DNA of 64,000 bases from Faecalibacterium sp. (GCA_022652735.1 JALCRP010000006.1:42558-106557), one strand, 5' to 3'; positions 45,126 to 53,525 are shown, numbered from the stretch's first letter. Numbers and translations: made by a program. Notes: generated by a model not told the origin, from the sequence alone.

Positions 45126-45192
45126 ATCACACGGGCGGTTTTCTATCCCGGCTTTTGGGGCCGTCCTTTTTCGTCTTTTGTCCGCACAATGC

Positions 45193-45223
45193 AGTGCCCG
45201 GCTTTTTGTGCCGGGCACTTTTT
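45193..45223 (+). terminator. Intrinsic terminator abutting the metY ribosome site
   Basis: AGTGCCCGGC and GCCGGGCACT form a 10-base-pair stem with a 7-base loop followed by TTTTT. Only a few bases separate the T tract from the AAAGGAG of metY. Confidence 0.85.
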
Positions 45224-45239
45224 GGAAAGGAGCATAACT

Positions 45240-46517
45240 ATGAACCGTGATACCATCTGTGTGCAAGGCGGCTACCACCCGAAAAATGGCGAGCCGCGCC
45301 AGATCCCGATCATTGAATCGACCACCTTTAAGTACGATACCAGCGAGGATATGGGCAAGCTGTTCGACCTCGAAGCCGACGGCTACTTTTACTCTCGCCT
45401 GCAAAACCCGACGTGCGATTATGTTGCCAAGAAAATTTGCGAGCTGGAAGGCGGCACTGCCGCGATGCTGACTTCGAGCGGGCAGGCAGCCAACTTTTTT
45501 GCGCTGTTTAATATTTGCAACGCGGGCGATCACATCGTTGCCTCCTCTTCGATCTACGGCGGCACCTATAACCTGATCCGCGTCACAATGGCCAAAATGG
45601 GCGTAAAAGCCACGTTCGTCTCCCCTTGCTGCACCGAGGCCGAGCTGAACGCCGCTTTTACGCCCGAGACAAAATGCGTGTTCGGCGAGACGATCGCAAA
45701 CCCGGCGCTTACCGTGCTGGACATCGAAACTTTTGCCAAAGCCGCCCATGCGCACAATGTACCGCTGATCGTGGATAACACGTTTGCCACGCCGATCAAC
45801 TGCCGCCCCTTTGCATGGGGTGCGGACATCGTCACCCACTCAACGACCAAATATATGGACGGCCACGGCGCCGCCGTGGGCGGGGCCATCGTAGATGGCG
45901 GCAAGTTTGATTGGATGGCACATGCCGAAAAGTTCCCCGGCCTGTGTACCCCCGACGACAGCTATCATGGCATCACCTACGCCGAAAAGTTTGGCAAAGA
46001 GGGCGCCTTTATCAAAAAGGCCACCGCACAGCTGATGCGCGATTTCGGTTCGACGCCCTCGCCGCAGAGCGCCTTTTTGCTGAACCTCGGGCTGGAAAGC
46101 CTGCATGTGCGCATGCAGCGTCACTGTGAAAACGGGCAGGCTGTCGCAGAGTTTCTGGCTTCTCATCCCAAAATCGCGTATGTCAACTACTGCGGCCTGC
46201 CGAAAGACCCCTACCATGCGCTGGCCCAGAAATATTTGCCGCACGGCAGCTGCGGCGTAGTGTCGTTTGGCCTAAAGGGCGGGCGCGCCGCGGCCAGCAC
46301 CTTTATGAAGCATTTGAAGTTGGCCGCCATCGAGACGCATGTCGCCGATGCGCGCACCTGCTGTTTGAACCCGGCTTCCAGCACACACCGCCAGATGAAC
46401 GATGCCGAGCTGAAAACCGCCGGCGTACCGGCGGAGCTTGTGCGCATGAGCTGTGGGCTGGAAAGCAGCGCCGACCTCATCGCCGACATCGCGCAGGCGC
46501 TTGACGCCGTAGAGTAA
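45240..46517 (+). CDS. metY: O-acetylhomoserine sulfhydrylase
   Basis: The 425 residues belong to the Cys/Met metabolism PLP family. The start TICVQGGYHPKNGEPRQIPI, the LTSSGQAANFFALFN segment and the PLP-Lys in THSTTKYMDGHG match MetY-type sulfhydrylases, which make homocysteine from O-acetylhomoserine and sulfide. The length fits MetY (about 425), longer than typical MetB. It lies just upstream of metA, which supplies the substrate. The ATG at 45240 follows AAAGGAG. Confidence 0.92.
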   Translation: MNRDTICVQGGYHPKNGEPRQIPIIESTTFKYDTSEDMGKLFDLEADGYFYSRLQNPTCDYVAKKICELEGGTAAMLTSSGQAANFFALFNICNAGDHIVASSSIYGGTYNLIRVTMAKMGVKATFVSPCCTEAELNAAFTPETKCVFGETIANPALTVLDIETFAKAAHAHNVPLIVDNTFATPINCRPFAWGADIVTHSTTKYMDGHGAAVGGAIVDGGKFDWMAHAEKFPGLCTPDDSYHGITYAEKFGKEGAFIKKATAQLMRDFGSTPSPQSAFLLNLGLESLHVRMQRHCENGQAVAEFLASHPKIAYVNYCGLPKDPYHALAQKYLPHGSCGVVSFGLKGGRAAASTFMKHLKLAAIETHVADARTCCLNPASSTHRQMNDAELKTAGVPAELVRMSCGLESSADLIADIAQALDAVE

Positions 46518-46617
46518 AAGCGGTGTACTTTTTGTGCCTGTGTTGCGGCAGCTTTGCCGCCGGCGCAAAAATCCCATGCTTTGTTACACCTTTGCCCGCC
46601 GAAAGGGGGATTTTGCC

Positions 46618-47535
46618 ATGCCTTTGATTTTGCCCCAGACGCTGCCCGCGTTTCAGGCGCTGTCCGACGAAAACGTATTTGTCATGCACCGCGAGCGTGC
46701 GCAGACACAGGATATTCGCCCGCTGCGCATTTTGCTTTTGAACCTGATGCCCACCAAGATTACAACGGAAACACAGATCGCGCGGCTGCTGGCAAACAGC
46801 CCCTTGCAGGTTCAGGTTACGCTGCTGCAAACAGCCAGCCACGAGGCGACGCATGTTTCCGCCGCACATCTCGACGCCTTTTATAAAACCTTCGACGAGG
46901 TGAAGGACGAGCGCTTCGACGGCATGATTATCACAGGCGCGCCCGTGGAAACGATGCCGTTTGAGCAGGTGGATTACTGGCCGGAGCTTTGCCGTATTTT
47001 CGATTACAGCGTCACGCACGTGTATTCCACGCTGCACGTCTGCTGGGGCGCGCAGGCCGGGCTGTATTATCACTACGGCGTCCGCAAAGAGCCTTTGGCG
47101 CAAAAAATGTTCGGTGTGTTCGCCCACCGTGTCATACGGCCGTCGAACCCGCTTGTGCGCGGCTTTGACGAAGTATTTTACGCCCCGCACAGCCGCCATA
47201 CGGGCATCTGCCGCGCCGACGTCGAGGCGCGCGGCGAGCTACGGATTTTGGCCGAAAGCGACAAAGCCGGGCCGTTTTTGCTCAGCACCGAAAACGGCCG
47301 CCAAATCTTTGTCACAGGCCACCCAGAATATGATAAGCTCACGCTCGACGCGGAATACCGCCGCGACGTGGCCAAGGGCCTGCCCATCGCCGTGCCCGAA
47401 AACTATTATCCCGAAAACGCCCCCACGAAGGAGCCGCTGTTCCGCTGGCGGGCACACGCCCACTTGCTGTATCAAAACTGGCTGAACTATTATGTCTACC
47501 AAAACACGCCTTACGATCTGGGCGAGCTTGGCTAG
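46618..47535 (+). CDS. metA: Homoserine O-acetyltransferase (MetA family, acetyl-CoA type)
   Basis: The 305 residues have the catalytic Cys in HVCWGAQAGLYYHYG, the His in VTGHPEYD and the family start LPAFQALSDENVFVM. In the position that sets acyl-CoA choice, this protein has Glu111 (ITGAPVE); in the family Glu111 goes with acetyl-CoA and Gly111 with succinyl-CoA. The product would be O-acetylhomoserine, which matches the MetY encoded 100 bases upstream. The ATG at 46618 has a GAAAGGGGG site; the open frame before it is rejected. Confidence 0.94.
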   Translation: MPLILPQTLPAFQALSDENVFVMHRERAQTQDIRPLRILLLNLMPTKITTETQIARLLANSPLQVQVTLLQTASHEATHVSAAHLDAFYKTFDEVKDERFDGMIITGAPVETMPFEQVDYWPELCRIFDYSVTHVYSTLHVCWGAQAGLYYHYGVRKEPLAQKMFGVFAHRVIRPSNPLVRGFDEVFYAPHSRHTGICRADVEARGELRILAESDKAGPFLLSTENGRQIFVTGHPEYDKLTLDAEYRRDVAKGLPIAVPENYYPENAPTKEPLFRWRAHAHLLYQNWLNYYVYQNTPYDLGELG

Positions 47536-47663
47536 AAAGCCTTGATTATACGCCCCTTTTTGCCGCGGCAGGATGCCTTTGCCGCATGCGCCGCGGCAAA
47601 GCTCGCTTTTCGGCCATACGGCCGCGCGTGATTACAGTTTTCTCTCAGATGGTTTTTCCCGCT

Positions 47664-47692
47664 GCGCCCGGCTTGCCCGCCGGGCGCTTTTT
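47664..47692 (+). terminator. Intrinsic terminator after metA
   Basis: GCGCCCGGC and GCCGGGCGC form a 9-base-pair stem with a 6-base loop followed by TTTTT. Confidence 0.85.
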
Positions 47693-47701
47693 CGTTATAA
47701 T
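47673..47701 (+). promoter_or_regulatory. Candidate GNAT-hflX promoter embedded in the metA terminator
   Basis: TTGCCC in the terminator loop and a perfect TATAAT just after its T tract are spaced by 17 bases. An inverted repeat GTATGCGG/CCGCATAC (47707-47727) lies at the expected transcription start and may be an operator or a 5' stabilising hairpin. Confidence 0.55.
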
Positions 47702-47776
47702 GTTCGGTATGCGGATATACCGCATACATGCATGGCCCTCGCTTTTGCGGGCATGCTGAGAAAGGATGTGGCCGGC

Positions 47777-48391
47777 ATGCGCCACAAAGGAACCCAAACG
47801 ATTGAAACCGAGCGCCTTGTGCTGCGCCGTTTGCTGCCCGAAGATGCCGAGCAGATGTATCGCAACTGGGCCTCTGACCCTTGCGTGACGCGCTGGCTGC
47901 GCTGGCAGCCGCACCAAAATGTGGCCGAAACACGCGCGCTGCTGGCCGCTTGGGCCGAGCTTTACCCCAACCCTGATTACTACCAGTGGTGCCTTGTGGA
48001 GAAATCCAGCGGCAGCGTATTCGGCAGCATCGGCCTGTTTGACGATGCCGCCACCGACGGCTGCCGCCCCAATCAATGGAAAGCGCCGGGCCTCGCCCAC
48101 AGCGAGGGCGCATGGATGCCGGGCTACTGCATCGGCGCGGCGTGGTGGGGCAAGGGATATACTACCGAGGCGCTGAAAGCCGTGGTGGATTACTGGTTTT
48201 CCGGCACGGATAGCTCATGGCTGGCCTGTTGCCACGCCGTAGAGAACCCGGCCAGCGGCCATGTGATGCGCCACGCGGGCTTTTGTTTCGATCACGCGGG
48301 GATCGACCATAAATTTGACGGCACCCCTGTCGATTGCCTTTTTTACTGCCTCACGCGCGCCCAATGGGCCGCCGGGGCGGCGGTTTTCTAA
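47777..48391 (+). CDS. GNAT-family N-acetyltransferase (RimJ/RimL type)
   Basis: The 204 residues start TIETERLVLRRLLPEDAEQM, typical of RimJ/RimL-like acetyltransferases, and carry the acetyl-CoA loop around IGAAWWGKGYTTEALKAVV. HAVENPASGHVMRHAGF closes the domain. The substrate could be a protein N-terminus or a small amine. The ATG at 47777 has AAAGGA 10 bases upstream. It precedes hflX. Confidence 0.85.
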   Translation: MRHKGTQTIETERLVLRRLLPEDAEQMYRNWASDPCVTRWLRWQPHQNVAETRALLAAWAELYPNPDYYQWCLVEKSSGSVFGSIGLFDDAATDGCRPNQWKAPGLAHSEGAWMPGYCIGAAWWGKGYTTEALKAVVDYWFSGTDSSWLACCHAVENPASGHVMRHAGFCFDHAGIDHKFDGTPVDCLFYCLTRAQWAAGAAVF

Positions 48392-48475
48392 AGCTCGTGC
48401 AACGCTTTGGCGCGGTATGCGCCGCCGAACGTATGCGGGCCGCAGGGTGCCTTTATAAGAGAAAGTGAGCCTGCT

Positions 48476-49738
48476 TTGAGTGAACTGATTGATATTTTAA
48501 CCGAGACGCCCCCCACGAAGGTGCTGCTTTTAGCGCTGGACATGGGCGAATGGGATTGCGAACGCAGCCTCCGGGAGCTTGCCGCGCTTTGCGAAGCAAA
48601 CCACATGGCCGCCGCCGGCGAGGTCGTGCAAAAGCGCGATACCCCTGAGGCCGCCACCATGCTGGGCAGCGGAAAAGTAGAAGAGGCGCGCCTCGCCGTA
48701 GAGGCGCTTGGGGCCGAGGCCGCCGTTTTCGACGGCGAGCTGACCGGCAGCCAGCTGCGCAACCTCGCCGCCGCGTTACAGTGTGAAGTGCTGGACCGCA
48801 CGATGCTGATCCTCGAAATTTTCCGCAGCCGCGCCGTTACCAACGAAGGCAAGCTGCAAACCGAGCTGGCCGATCTGCGCTATCGCCTGCCGCGCCTTTC
48901 CGGCATGGGCGCCTCGCTTTCGCGCCAAGGCGGCGGCGGTGGGGGCGGCGGCGGCGCGCGGCGCGGCGCGGGCGAAACAAAGCTGGAATTGGATAAGCGC
49001 CATGTGCGCGCCCGCATCGATATGCTGAGCGGCCGCCTTGCCGAAATGGAAAAGCGCCGCGGCGAAACGCGCCGTGCCCGCAAGCGCACGGGCATGCCTG
49101 TCGTAAGCCTTGTCGGCTACACAAACGTGGGCAAATCGAGCCTTTTGAACGCGCTTTGCGGCGCCGAGGTTTTGGAGGCGGATATGCTGTTCGCCACGCT
49201 TGACCCTACAAGCCGCAAGCTTGTGCTGCCCAGCGGCCTTTCCATTCTGCTTGTGGATACGGTAGGGTTTGTATCGCGCCTGCCGCACCATTTGGTCGAG
49301 GCGTTCAAGAGCACTTTGGAAGAGGCTGCCTATTCGGATGTGATTTTGCGCGTGGCCGACGCCGGCGACCCTTTGCGTGAGGAGCAGCTCACCGTTACCG
49401 ACGAAGTGCTGCGCTCGCTTGGATGCGACGACATCCCGCAGCTGACGCTTTACAATAAGTGTGATAAGGCCGGCGCTGTCGCGTTCAGCCCGGATATTTT
49501 GCTTACCAGCGCCAAAACCGGGCAGGGCCTCGGCGTACTGCTGGAAAAGCTGGATGCGCTTTTGGCCGACCGTGTGCGCGAAGTGCATCTTTTGCTGCCG
49601 TATGATAAGCTGGGCCTTGCCGGCCCGCTGCGCGCGCGCGGCAGCGTAACAAAAGAGGAATACCGCGACGACGGCGTGTACCTCGAGGGGATTGTGAAGG
49701 CCGAAGAGCTGCATCTCTACGCCGATTACCTCGTTTAA
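48476..49738 (+). CDS. hflX: Ribosome-associated GTPase HflX
   Basis: The 420 residues have the HflX N-terminal domain with DRTMLILEIFRSRA, a poly-Gly linker of nine Gly ending in RRGAGETKLELDKR (the hallmark GPGE-like region), a coiled segment, and the G domain (G1 GYTNVGKSSL, G3 DTVGFVSRLPH, G4 NKCD). HflX splits stalled 70S ribosomes. The TTG at 48476 is favoured by AGAAAGTGAG upstream; an in-frame TTG at 48407 lacks a site, so the start is uncertain. Confidence 0.92.
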   Translation: MSELIDILTETPPTKVLLLALDMGEWDCERSLRELAALCEANHMAAAGEVVQKRDTPEAATMLGSGKVEEARLAVEALGAEAAVFDGELTGSQLRNLAAALQCEVLDRTMLILEIFRSRAVTNEGKLQTELADLRYRLPRLSGMGASLSRQGGGGGGGGGARRGAGETKLELDKRHVRARIDMLSGRLAEMEKRRGETRRARKRTGMPVVSLVGYTNVGKSSLLNALCGAEVLEADMLFATLDPTSRKLVLPSGLSILLVDTVGFVSRLPHHLVEAFKSTLEEAAYSDVILRVADAGDPLREEQLTVTDEVLRSLGCDDIPQLTLYNKCDKAGAVAFSPDILLTSAKTGQGLGVLLEKLDALLADRVREVHLLLPYDKLGLAGPLRARGSVTKEEYRDDGVYLEGIVKAEELHLYADYLV

Positions 49739-50358
49739 TGCCGCGCCGGAAAGATAAGGTGAGATTTTTGCAATTTTCTTCGTATGCTCCTGCTCAAGGC
49801 GCCTTTTTTGACGCAGTGGCGGCGAACCCTGTGATCGCCGCCATCAAGGACGACGCCGGGCTGGAAAAGTGTCTCGCATGTGAAAACATCCGCATCGTAT
49901 TTGTGCTGTACGGAGATATTTGCAGCATTGCCACTATTATCAGCCGGATCAAAGCCGCCGGCAAAACCGCCATTGTGCATATTGATCTGATCGCCGGGCT
50001 TGCCAATAAAGAGATCGCCGTCGATTTTATCCGCAGCACCACGCAGGCCGACGGCATCATCTCGACGCGCCAAGCCTTTATTCGCCGCGCGCATGATCTG
50101 CATCTGTATGCCATCCTGCGTGTATTCGTGCTAGATTCCATCGCGCTTTCCAGCCTCGAAAAGCTGGATGCGATCCATCCCGATTTTATTGATGTTCTGC
50201 CCGGCACGATGCCGAAAACGCTGCGCAAAATCTGCTCTATCGTATCGGTTCCCGTGCTAACGGGCGGGCTGATTGCCGATAAAGAGGACGTGATTACGGC
50301 GCTACAGGCGGGCGCCGTCGCCATTTCCACCACAAATCAAGCTATTTGGGAAATGTAG
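49738..50358 (+). CDS. glpP: GlpP-type antiterminator / glycerol-responsive RNA-binding regulator
   Basis: The 206 residues match GlpP: NPVIAAIKDD, the strand KTAIVHIDLIAGLANKEIAVDF, ADGIISTRQAFIRRA and the C-terminal PVLTGGLIADKEDVITALQAGA. The fold resembles a TIM barrel that binds glycerol-3-phosphate, and GlpP acts on leader RNA of glycerol genes in Bacillus. No glpF, glpK or glpD lies nearby. The ATG overlaps the hflX stop by one base; a GTG at 49759 with GGAAAG upstream is an alternative start. Confidence 0.88.
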   Translation: MPRRKDKVRFLQFSSYAPAQGAFFDAVAANPVIAAIKDDAGLEKCLACENIRIVFVLYGDICSIATIISRIKAAGKTAIVHIDLIAGLANKEIAVDFIRSTTQADGIISTRQAFIRRAHDLHLYAILRVFVLDSIALSSLEKLDAIHPDFIDVLPGTMPKTLRKICSIVSVPVLTGGLIADKEDVITALQAGAVAISTTNQAIWEM

Positions 50359-50438
50359 CCCTGCCCCGGCTTTGTGCCGTCGCCAGGCGGCGCACCGCAA
50401 AGATAACCGTGCAGCGAAAAGAGTTCCCGCCGCGCGGC

Positions 50439-51245
50439 TCAGCTCTGCGCCATTTGCGCCAGAAGTTCTCCCATCTCGCCCAGCGAGGCATAAATGCCGT
50501 CCGGCTTTACCGCGGAGGCACCTACATCTTCTAAATGCGTTTCGCCTGTCAGCACCAAAATGCCTTTGGCGCCGTTATTCACGCCGGTCGCGACATCGGT
50601 ATACAGGCGGTCGCCCACAAAGGCAACGCTCTCTCGCACAAAGCCCGTTTGATCGAGCACCATTTCTACGGTTTCGGCAAAAGGTTTGCCAAGATACTTT
50701 GGCTTTTTCCCCGTAGAAAGGCCTATGGCTGCGCAAAAGCTGCCGCAGTCGGGGATGAAACCCGTCTCGGTGGGGCAGTTGATGTCGAGATGCGTCGCCA
50801 AAAACAGTGCACCGTTCCGGATGCAGGTGCAGGCATGCGAGAGCTTCTCATACGTGAGGGTTGTATCAAAGGCCACCACTACAATGTCCGGCTGCCCCTG
50901 CGTCAGCGGGATACCGGCAGCCCGAAAGCTTTCTTCCAGCGGCGGTGTGCCCATCAAGTACACGGTTTTGCCGGCGAAATGCGTTTTCAGATAGCGGATC
51001 GTCACGTCGCCGCTGGTCATGATTTGGCTGCGGGCAATCGGGCAGCCCATACCTGCCAACTTGCGGATATATTCCTCCGGCGAGCGGGAAGAGTTGTTTG
51101 TGAAGAATAAATACTCCTTGCCCGCCGCGCGTACAGCGCGCAAGAAATCGGCTGCCCCCGGCAAAATCCGATTTCCGAGGTAGAACGTCCCATCCATATC
51201 CAGCACAAAAAGCTTTGTTGTGCGCAGCAGTTCTTTCTTATCCAA
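50439..51245 (-). CDS. HAD-superfamily IIA phosphatase (NagD/AraL-like)
   Basis: The 268 residues carry all HAD motifs: VLDMDGTFYLG (nucleophile Asp), FTNNSSRSPEEY (motif II), the Lys in YLGKPF, and VGDRLYTDVATG (motif IV). The C2-type cap domain lies between. Members dephosphorylate sugar phosphates or nucleotides. Translation starts at TTG (51245) behind GGGAGG, which is well placed. A very strong promoter and a terminator lie in its leader. Confidence 0.92.
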   Translation of the reverse strand: MDKKELLRTTKLFVLDMDGTFYLGNRILPGAADFLRAVRAAGKEYLFFTNNSSRSPEEYIRKLAGMGCPIARSQIMTSGDVTIRYLKTHFAGKTVYLMGTPPLEESFRAAGIPLTQGQPDIVVVAFDTTLTYEKLSHACTCIRNGALFLATHLDINCPTETGFIPDCGSFCAAIGLSTGKKPKYLGKPFAETVEMVLDQTGFVRESVAFVGDRLYTDVATGVNNGAKGILVLTGETHLEDVGASAVKPDGIYASLGEMGELLAQMAQS

Positions 51246-51277
51246 AAGTTATCCTCCCGGCAAATATACCCATATAA

Positions 51278-51309
51278 CACAAAAACCCGCCTGGCAGCGG
51301 GTTTTTGTG
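51278..51309 (-). terminator. Terminator hairpin in the leader of the HAD gene
   Basis: CACAAAAACCCGC and GCGGGTTTTTGTG form a 13-base-pair stem with a 6-base loop, with an internal T5 on either strand. It lies about 80 bases after the minus-strand promoter and before the HAD start codon, where a simple terminator is not expected. Confidence 0.8.
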
Positions 51310-51357
51310 TATAGAGGGGTGGGAAAGTATATAAAGTGAGTGAATCGCTTGATTACG
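51279..51357 (-). ncRNA. Putative short terminated leader RNA or small RNA
   Basis: The region runs from the expected start of a consensus promoter to the end of the terminator stem, about 80 bases. Its 5' part is pyrimidine-rich with little structure apart from a small GATT/AATC hairpin. It may be an independent small RNA or an attenuator leader of the HAD gene. No known family is recognised. Confidence 0.4.
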
Positions 51358-51362
51358 AAATC

Positions 51363-51390
51363 ATTATACCCAAAAAAGGTTTTTTGTCAA
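51363..51390 (-). promoter_or_regulatory. Consensus promoter upstream of the HAD gene
   Basis: On the minus strand, perfect TTGACA and perfect TATAAT are spaced by 16 bases. The rest of the 337-base gap 51246-51582 is AT-rich and holds the Lrp promoter on the other strand. Confidence 0.85.
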
Positions 51391-51423
51391 ATGGAAATTT
51401 TGGTGAACGCTTTTTATTTTCTC

Positions 51424-51452
51424 TTTACATTCCTAAAAAGGCTTTATATAAT
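51424..51452 (+). promoter_or_regulatory. Promoter of the Lrp-family operon
   Basis: TTTACA and a perfect TATAAT are spaced by 17 bases. It would give a 5' leader of about 125 bases before the ATG at 51583. Confidence 0.75.
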
Positions 51453-51582
51453 AAACTACGGGAATGAAAAATATGACTTTTGATTTTGTTTGTGAATTTC
51501 CCCAAGAGAAGGCTTTATTTTGCAAAAACGCTTGTACGTTTTATGCAAATTTGGAGATGGCCGAAAAAAGGAGTAAAACAGG

Positions 51583-52041
51583 ATGGATGAGCTGGATCAG
51601 AAGATTTTGGGGCTGCTGGTGAAAAATGCGCGGATGCCCGTGAAAGACATTGCCGAGCAGGTTGCGCTGACAAGCCCGGCCGTTTCAAGCCGCATACGCA
51701 AGATGGAGCGAAGCGGCGTAATCGGCGGCTATACGGTCATGTTGCACCGGCCCAATGGGCAGGCGGCGATTGATGCGCTTATCAGCGTTTCGGCCGCGCC
51801 CAGTGTGCGCCCGGAGCTGATGCAACTGTTGCAGGGCCGCAAAGAGGTGCTGCAGTGCTATCATGTTACCGGCGCGCACAGCTTTTTGGTCAAAGTTTCC
51901 TGCTCGGATATGTCTGCGCTGGAGCATCTTATCATGGCGTTTCAAAAGCTGGGCGAAACCAGCACACAAATTATTCTTTCCACGCCCGTGGATCGCAGCG
52001 GGCTGGATATGATCCTCGAAGATCAGGAGGTATCCTTATGA
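51583..52041 (+). CDS. Lrp/AsnC-family transcriptional regulator
   Basis: The 152 residues have an N-terminal winged helix (LDQKILGLLVKNARMPVKDI, recognition SPAVSSRIRKMERSGVI) and a C-terminal RAM ligand-binding domain (CYHVTGAHSFLVKVSCSD). Lrp proteins sense amino acids and often control their own operon. The downstream membrane gene overlaps by four bases, so it is the likely target. The start has AAAAGGAG. Confidence 0.92.
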   Translation: MDELDQKILGLLVKNARMPVKDIAEQVALTSPAVSSRIRKMERSGVIGGYTVMLHRPNGQAAIDALISVSAAPSVRPELMQLLQGRKEVLQCYHVTGAHSFLVKVSCSDMSALEHLIMAFQKLGETSTQIILSTPVDRSGLDMILEDQEVSL

Positions 52042-52661
52042 GTATTTGCAGAAAATGCGGCCAGCTTCTCCCGCAAGGGGCAGCCGTCTGCCCGTATTGC
52101 GGTACTTCGGCATTGCCGCAGGCGCCAAGCGCCCCGCCCCAGCCGAACGCCGCGGCGTATCCGCCGGCCGGCGCAATACCGCCGCAAGGCACAATGCCAC
52201 CGCAAGGCGCGATACCGCCGCAAAATAACGCATATCCGTATCCGCCTGCGCCGAACCCTTACGGCATGCCGCCGCAGCAAGGCCCAATGCCGCCTTATGG
52301 TGCGGTGCCACCGGCAGGAACCGCCGCATACGCCTCTGTCCGCCCGGCCGAGCCGGACGGCGGCCTTTCCACCGCACAGTATTTTTGGATGCTGATCCTT
52401 TTTATGCTGCCGATCATCGGGCTTGTGTTTATGTTCTACTGGGCCTTTGCCAAGGGCATCGCCCCTGCGCGCCAGCGGCTGGCCCGCGCTTTTTTGATTA
52501 AAACGGCCGTCGGGCTTGGGTGCTGTCTGGTGATGTTCGCGCTATGGGGCGCATTGGTCTATGCTCTGCTGCGGGCCGTCCCGCCAAGCGCCTTTTCCTC
52601 TTCGTTCGGCCGCTATACCGCCGCGCTGGTTTCTCGGCATGCTTTTTTCGTCAGCCTTTGA
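52038..52661 (+). CDS. Zinc-ribbon membrane protein with Pro/Gln repeats
   Basis: The 207 residues begin with a zinc ribbon (CRKCGQLLPQ and CPYCG). A Pro-rich linker (about 28-100) with imperfect repeats of IPPQG/MPPQG follows, then two membrane segments (about 115-137 and 150-175). The function is unknown; such proteins often sit in membrane complexes. It overlaps the Lrp gene (ATGA) and has a perfect AGGAGG site. Confidence 0.8.
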   Translation: MSICRKCGQLLPQGAAVCPYCGTSALPQAPSAPPQPNAAAYPPAGAIPPQGTMPPQGAIPPQNNAYPYPPAPNPYGMPPQQGPMPPYGAVPPAGTAAYASVRPAEPDGGLSTAQYFWMLILFMLPIIGLVFMFYWAFAKGIAPARQRLARAFLIKTAVGLGCCLVMFALWGALVYALLRAVPPSAFSSSFGRYTAALVSRHAFFVSL

Positions 52662-52767
52662 AAAAAGCTGCAATTTTTGGGGCCTCTGCGCCGTATTTTG
52701 CATAGACACCCTCTTCTTGCGAAAAAATGGGCATACTACATACAAATGGGTCAAAGGAGGACGCCTT

Positions 52768-53331
52768 ATGAAATTACGCAAAATGCTCTGTACGTTGGTA
52801 GCCGGCGCGCTGCTGCTGGGCCTTACCGCCTGCGGCGGCTCTGCCGCCTCTTCGTCCACCCCGAAAGATTATGCGCAGATCGTGCATAATGCGCGCAGCG
52901 ACGAATGGAACGAAGCCTATTCCATCCTTTCGCCGGATCTGGAAAATGCCGGCCAGTACAAGGCCATCGACGGCTATGCCAGCGATATGGACAAGGATGC
53001 GCTTTCTGCGCAGGCACAGATGATTTTTCAGATGCTGAACCTGACGGACGCCGACATGCAGAATTACGCCATCTCGATGAGCCTGATGAATGTCAAATCT
53101 TATGCTGTGGTGGTGATTCTCCCCGCCGAGGGCAAGGCAGACACTGTGAAATCCGGCCTGCAGGCTTATATTGACGGCCAGAAGATGAATATGGAAACCT
53201 ATCTGCCCGACCAATACGAAATTGCCAGCAACGCCAAGCTCGTAACGGCCGACAGCGGCGAAGTGATCCTCGTGTGCTGCGAGGACGCCGACACAGTTCT
53301 TTCTTCCATCGAAAGCGCACTAAAAGCGTAA
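52768..53331 (+). CDS. Secreted lipoprotein, DUF4358-like
   Basis: The 187 residues have a lipoprotein signal (LLLGLTACGG, lipobox Cys at about residue 23), a Ser-rich spacer and a globular domain of about 150 residues. Its DADMQNYAISMSLMNVKSYAVVVI strand-turn-strand and terminal VILVCCEDADTVLSSIE are typical of small DUF4358-type lipoproteins of gut Firmicutes. No function is known. AAAGGAGG precedes the ATG. Confidence 0.8.
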   Translation: MKLRKMLCTLVAGALLLGLTACGGSAASSSTPKDYAQIVHNARSDEWNEAYSILSPDLENAGQYKAIDGYASDMDKDALSAQAQMIFQMLNLTDADMQNYAISMSLMNVKSYAVVVILPAEGKADTVKSGLQAYIDGQKMNMETYLPDQYEIASNAKLVTADSGEVILVCCEDADTVLSSIESALKA

Positions 53332-53342
53332 ATGCCGCTTTC

Positions 53343-53370
53343 GCCGGGCAGTTTTCTGCCCGGCTTTTTT
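53343..53370 (+). terminator. Intrinsic terminator after the lipoprotein gene
   Basis: GCCGGGCAG and CTGCCCGGC form a stem with a TTTT loop followed by TTTTTT. Confidence 0.92.
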
Positions 53371-53396
53371 GTTGCATGGCGGTGCCGCGCAATTCA

Positions 53397-53405
53397 TGCT
53401 ATAAT
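53397..53405 (+). promoter_or_regulatory. Extended -10 promoter of the GT2 gene
   Basis: TGCTATAAT is a perfect extended -10. No good -35 is seen. It lies 120 bases upstream of the start. Confidence 0.5.
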
Positions 53406-53525
53406 ACTTGTACAGTTTAGGGCATCCGGCCTGCCCCTTTGCGGGCGCTGAGGCTTTGATTCCGCCGGGCATCCGTGCCCGGTACTCTTATGGGTTTTGT
53501 TTTTCACATCGGAAAGGAACTTCGC

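Noticed and set aside
52140..52320. Tandem repeat array or CRISPR-like structure
   Set aside because: The short repeats are coding Pro-Pro-Gln-Gly units in the zinc-ribbon membrane protein. No CRISPR array was found in the window.
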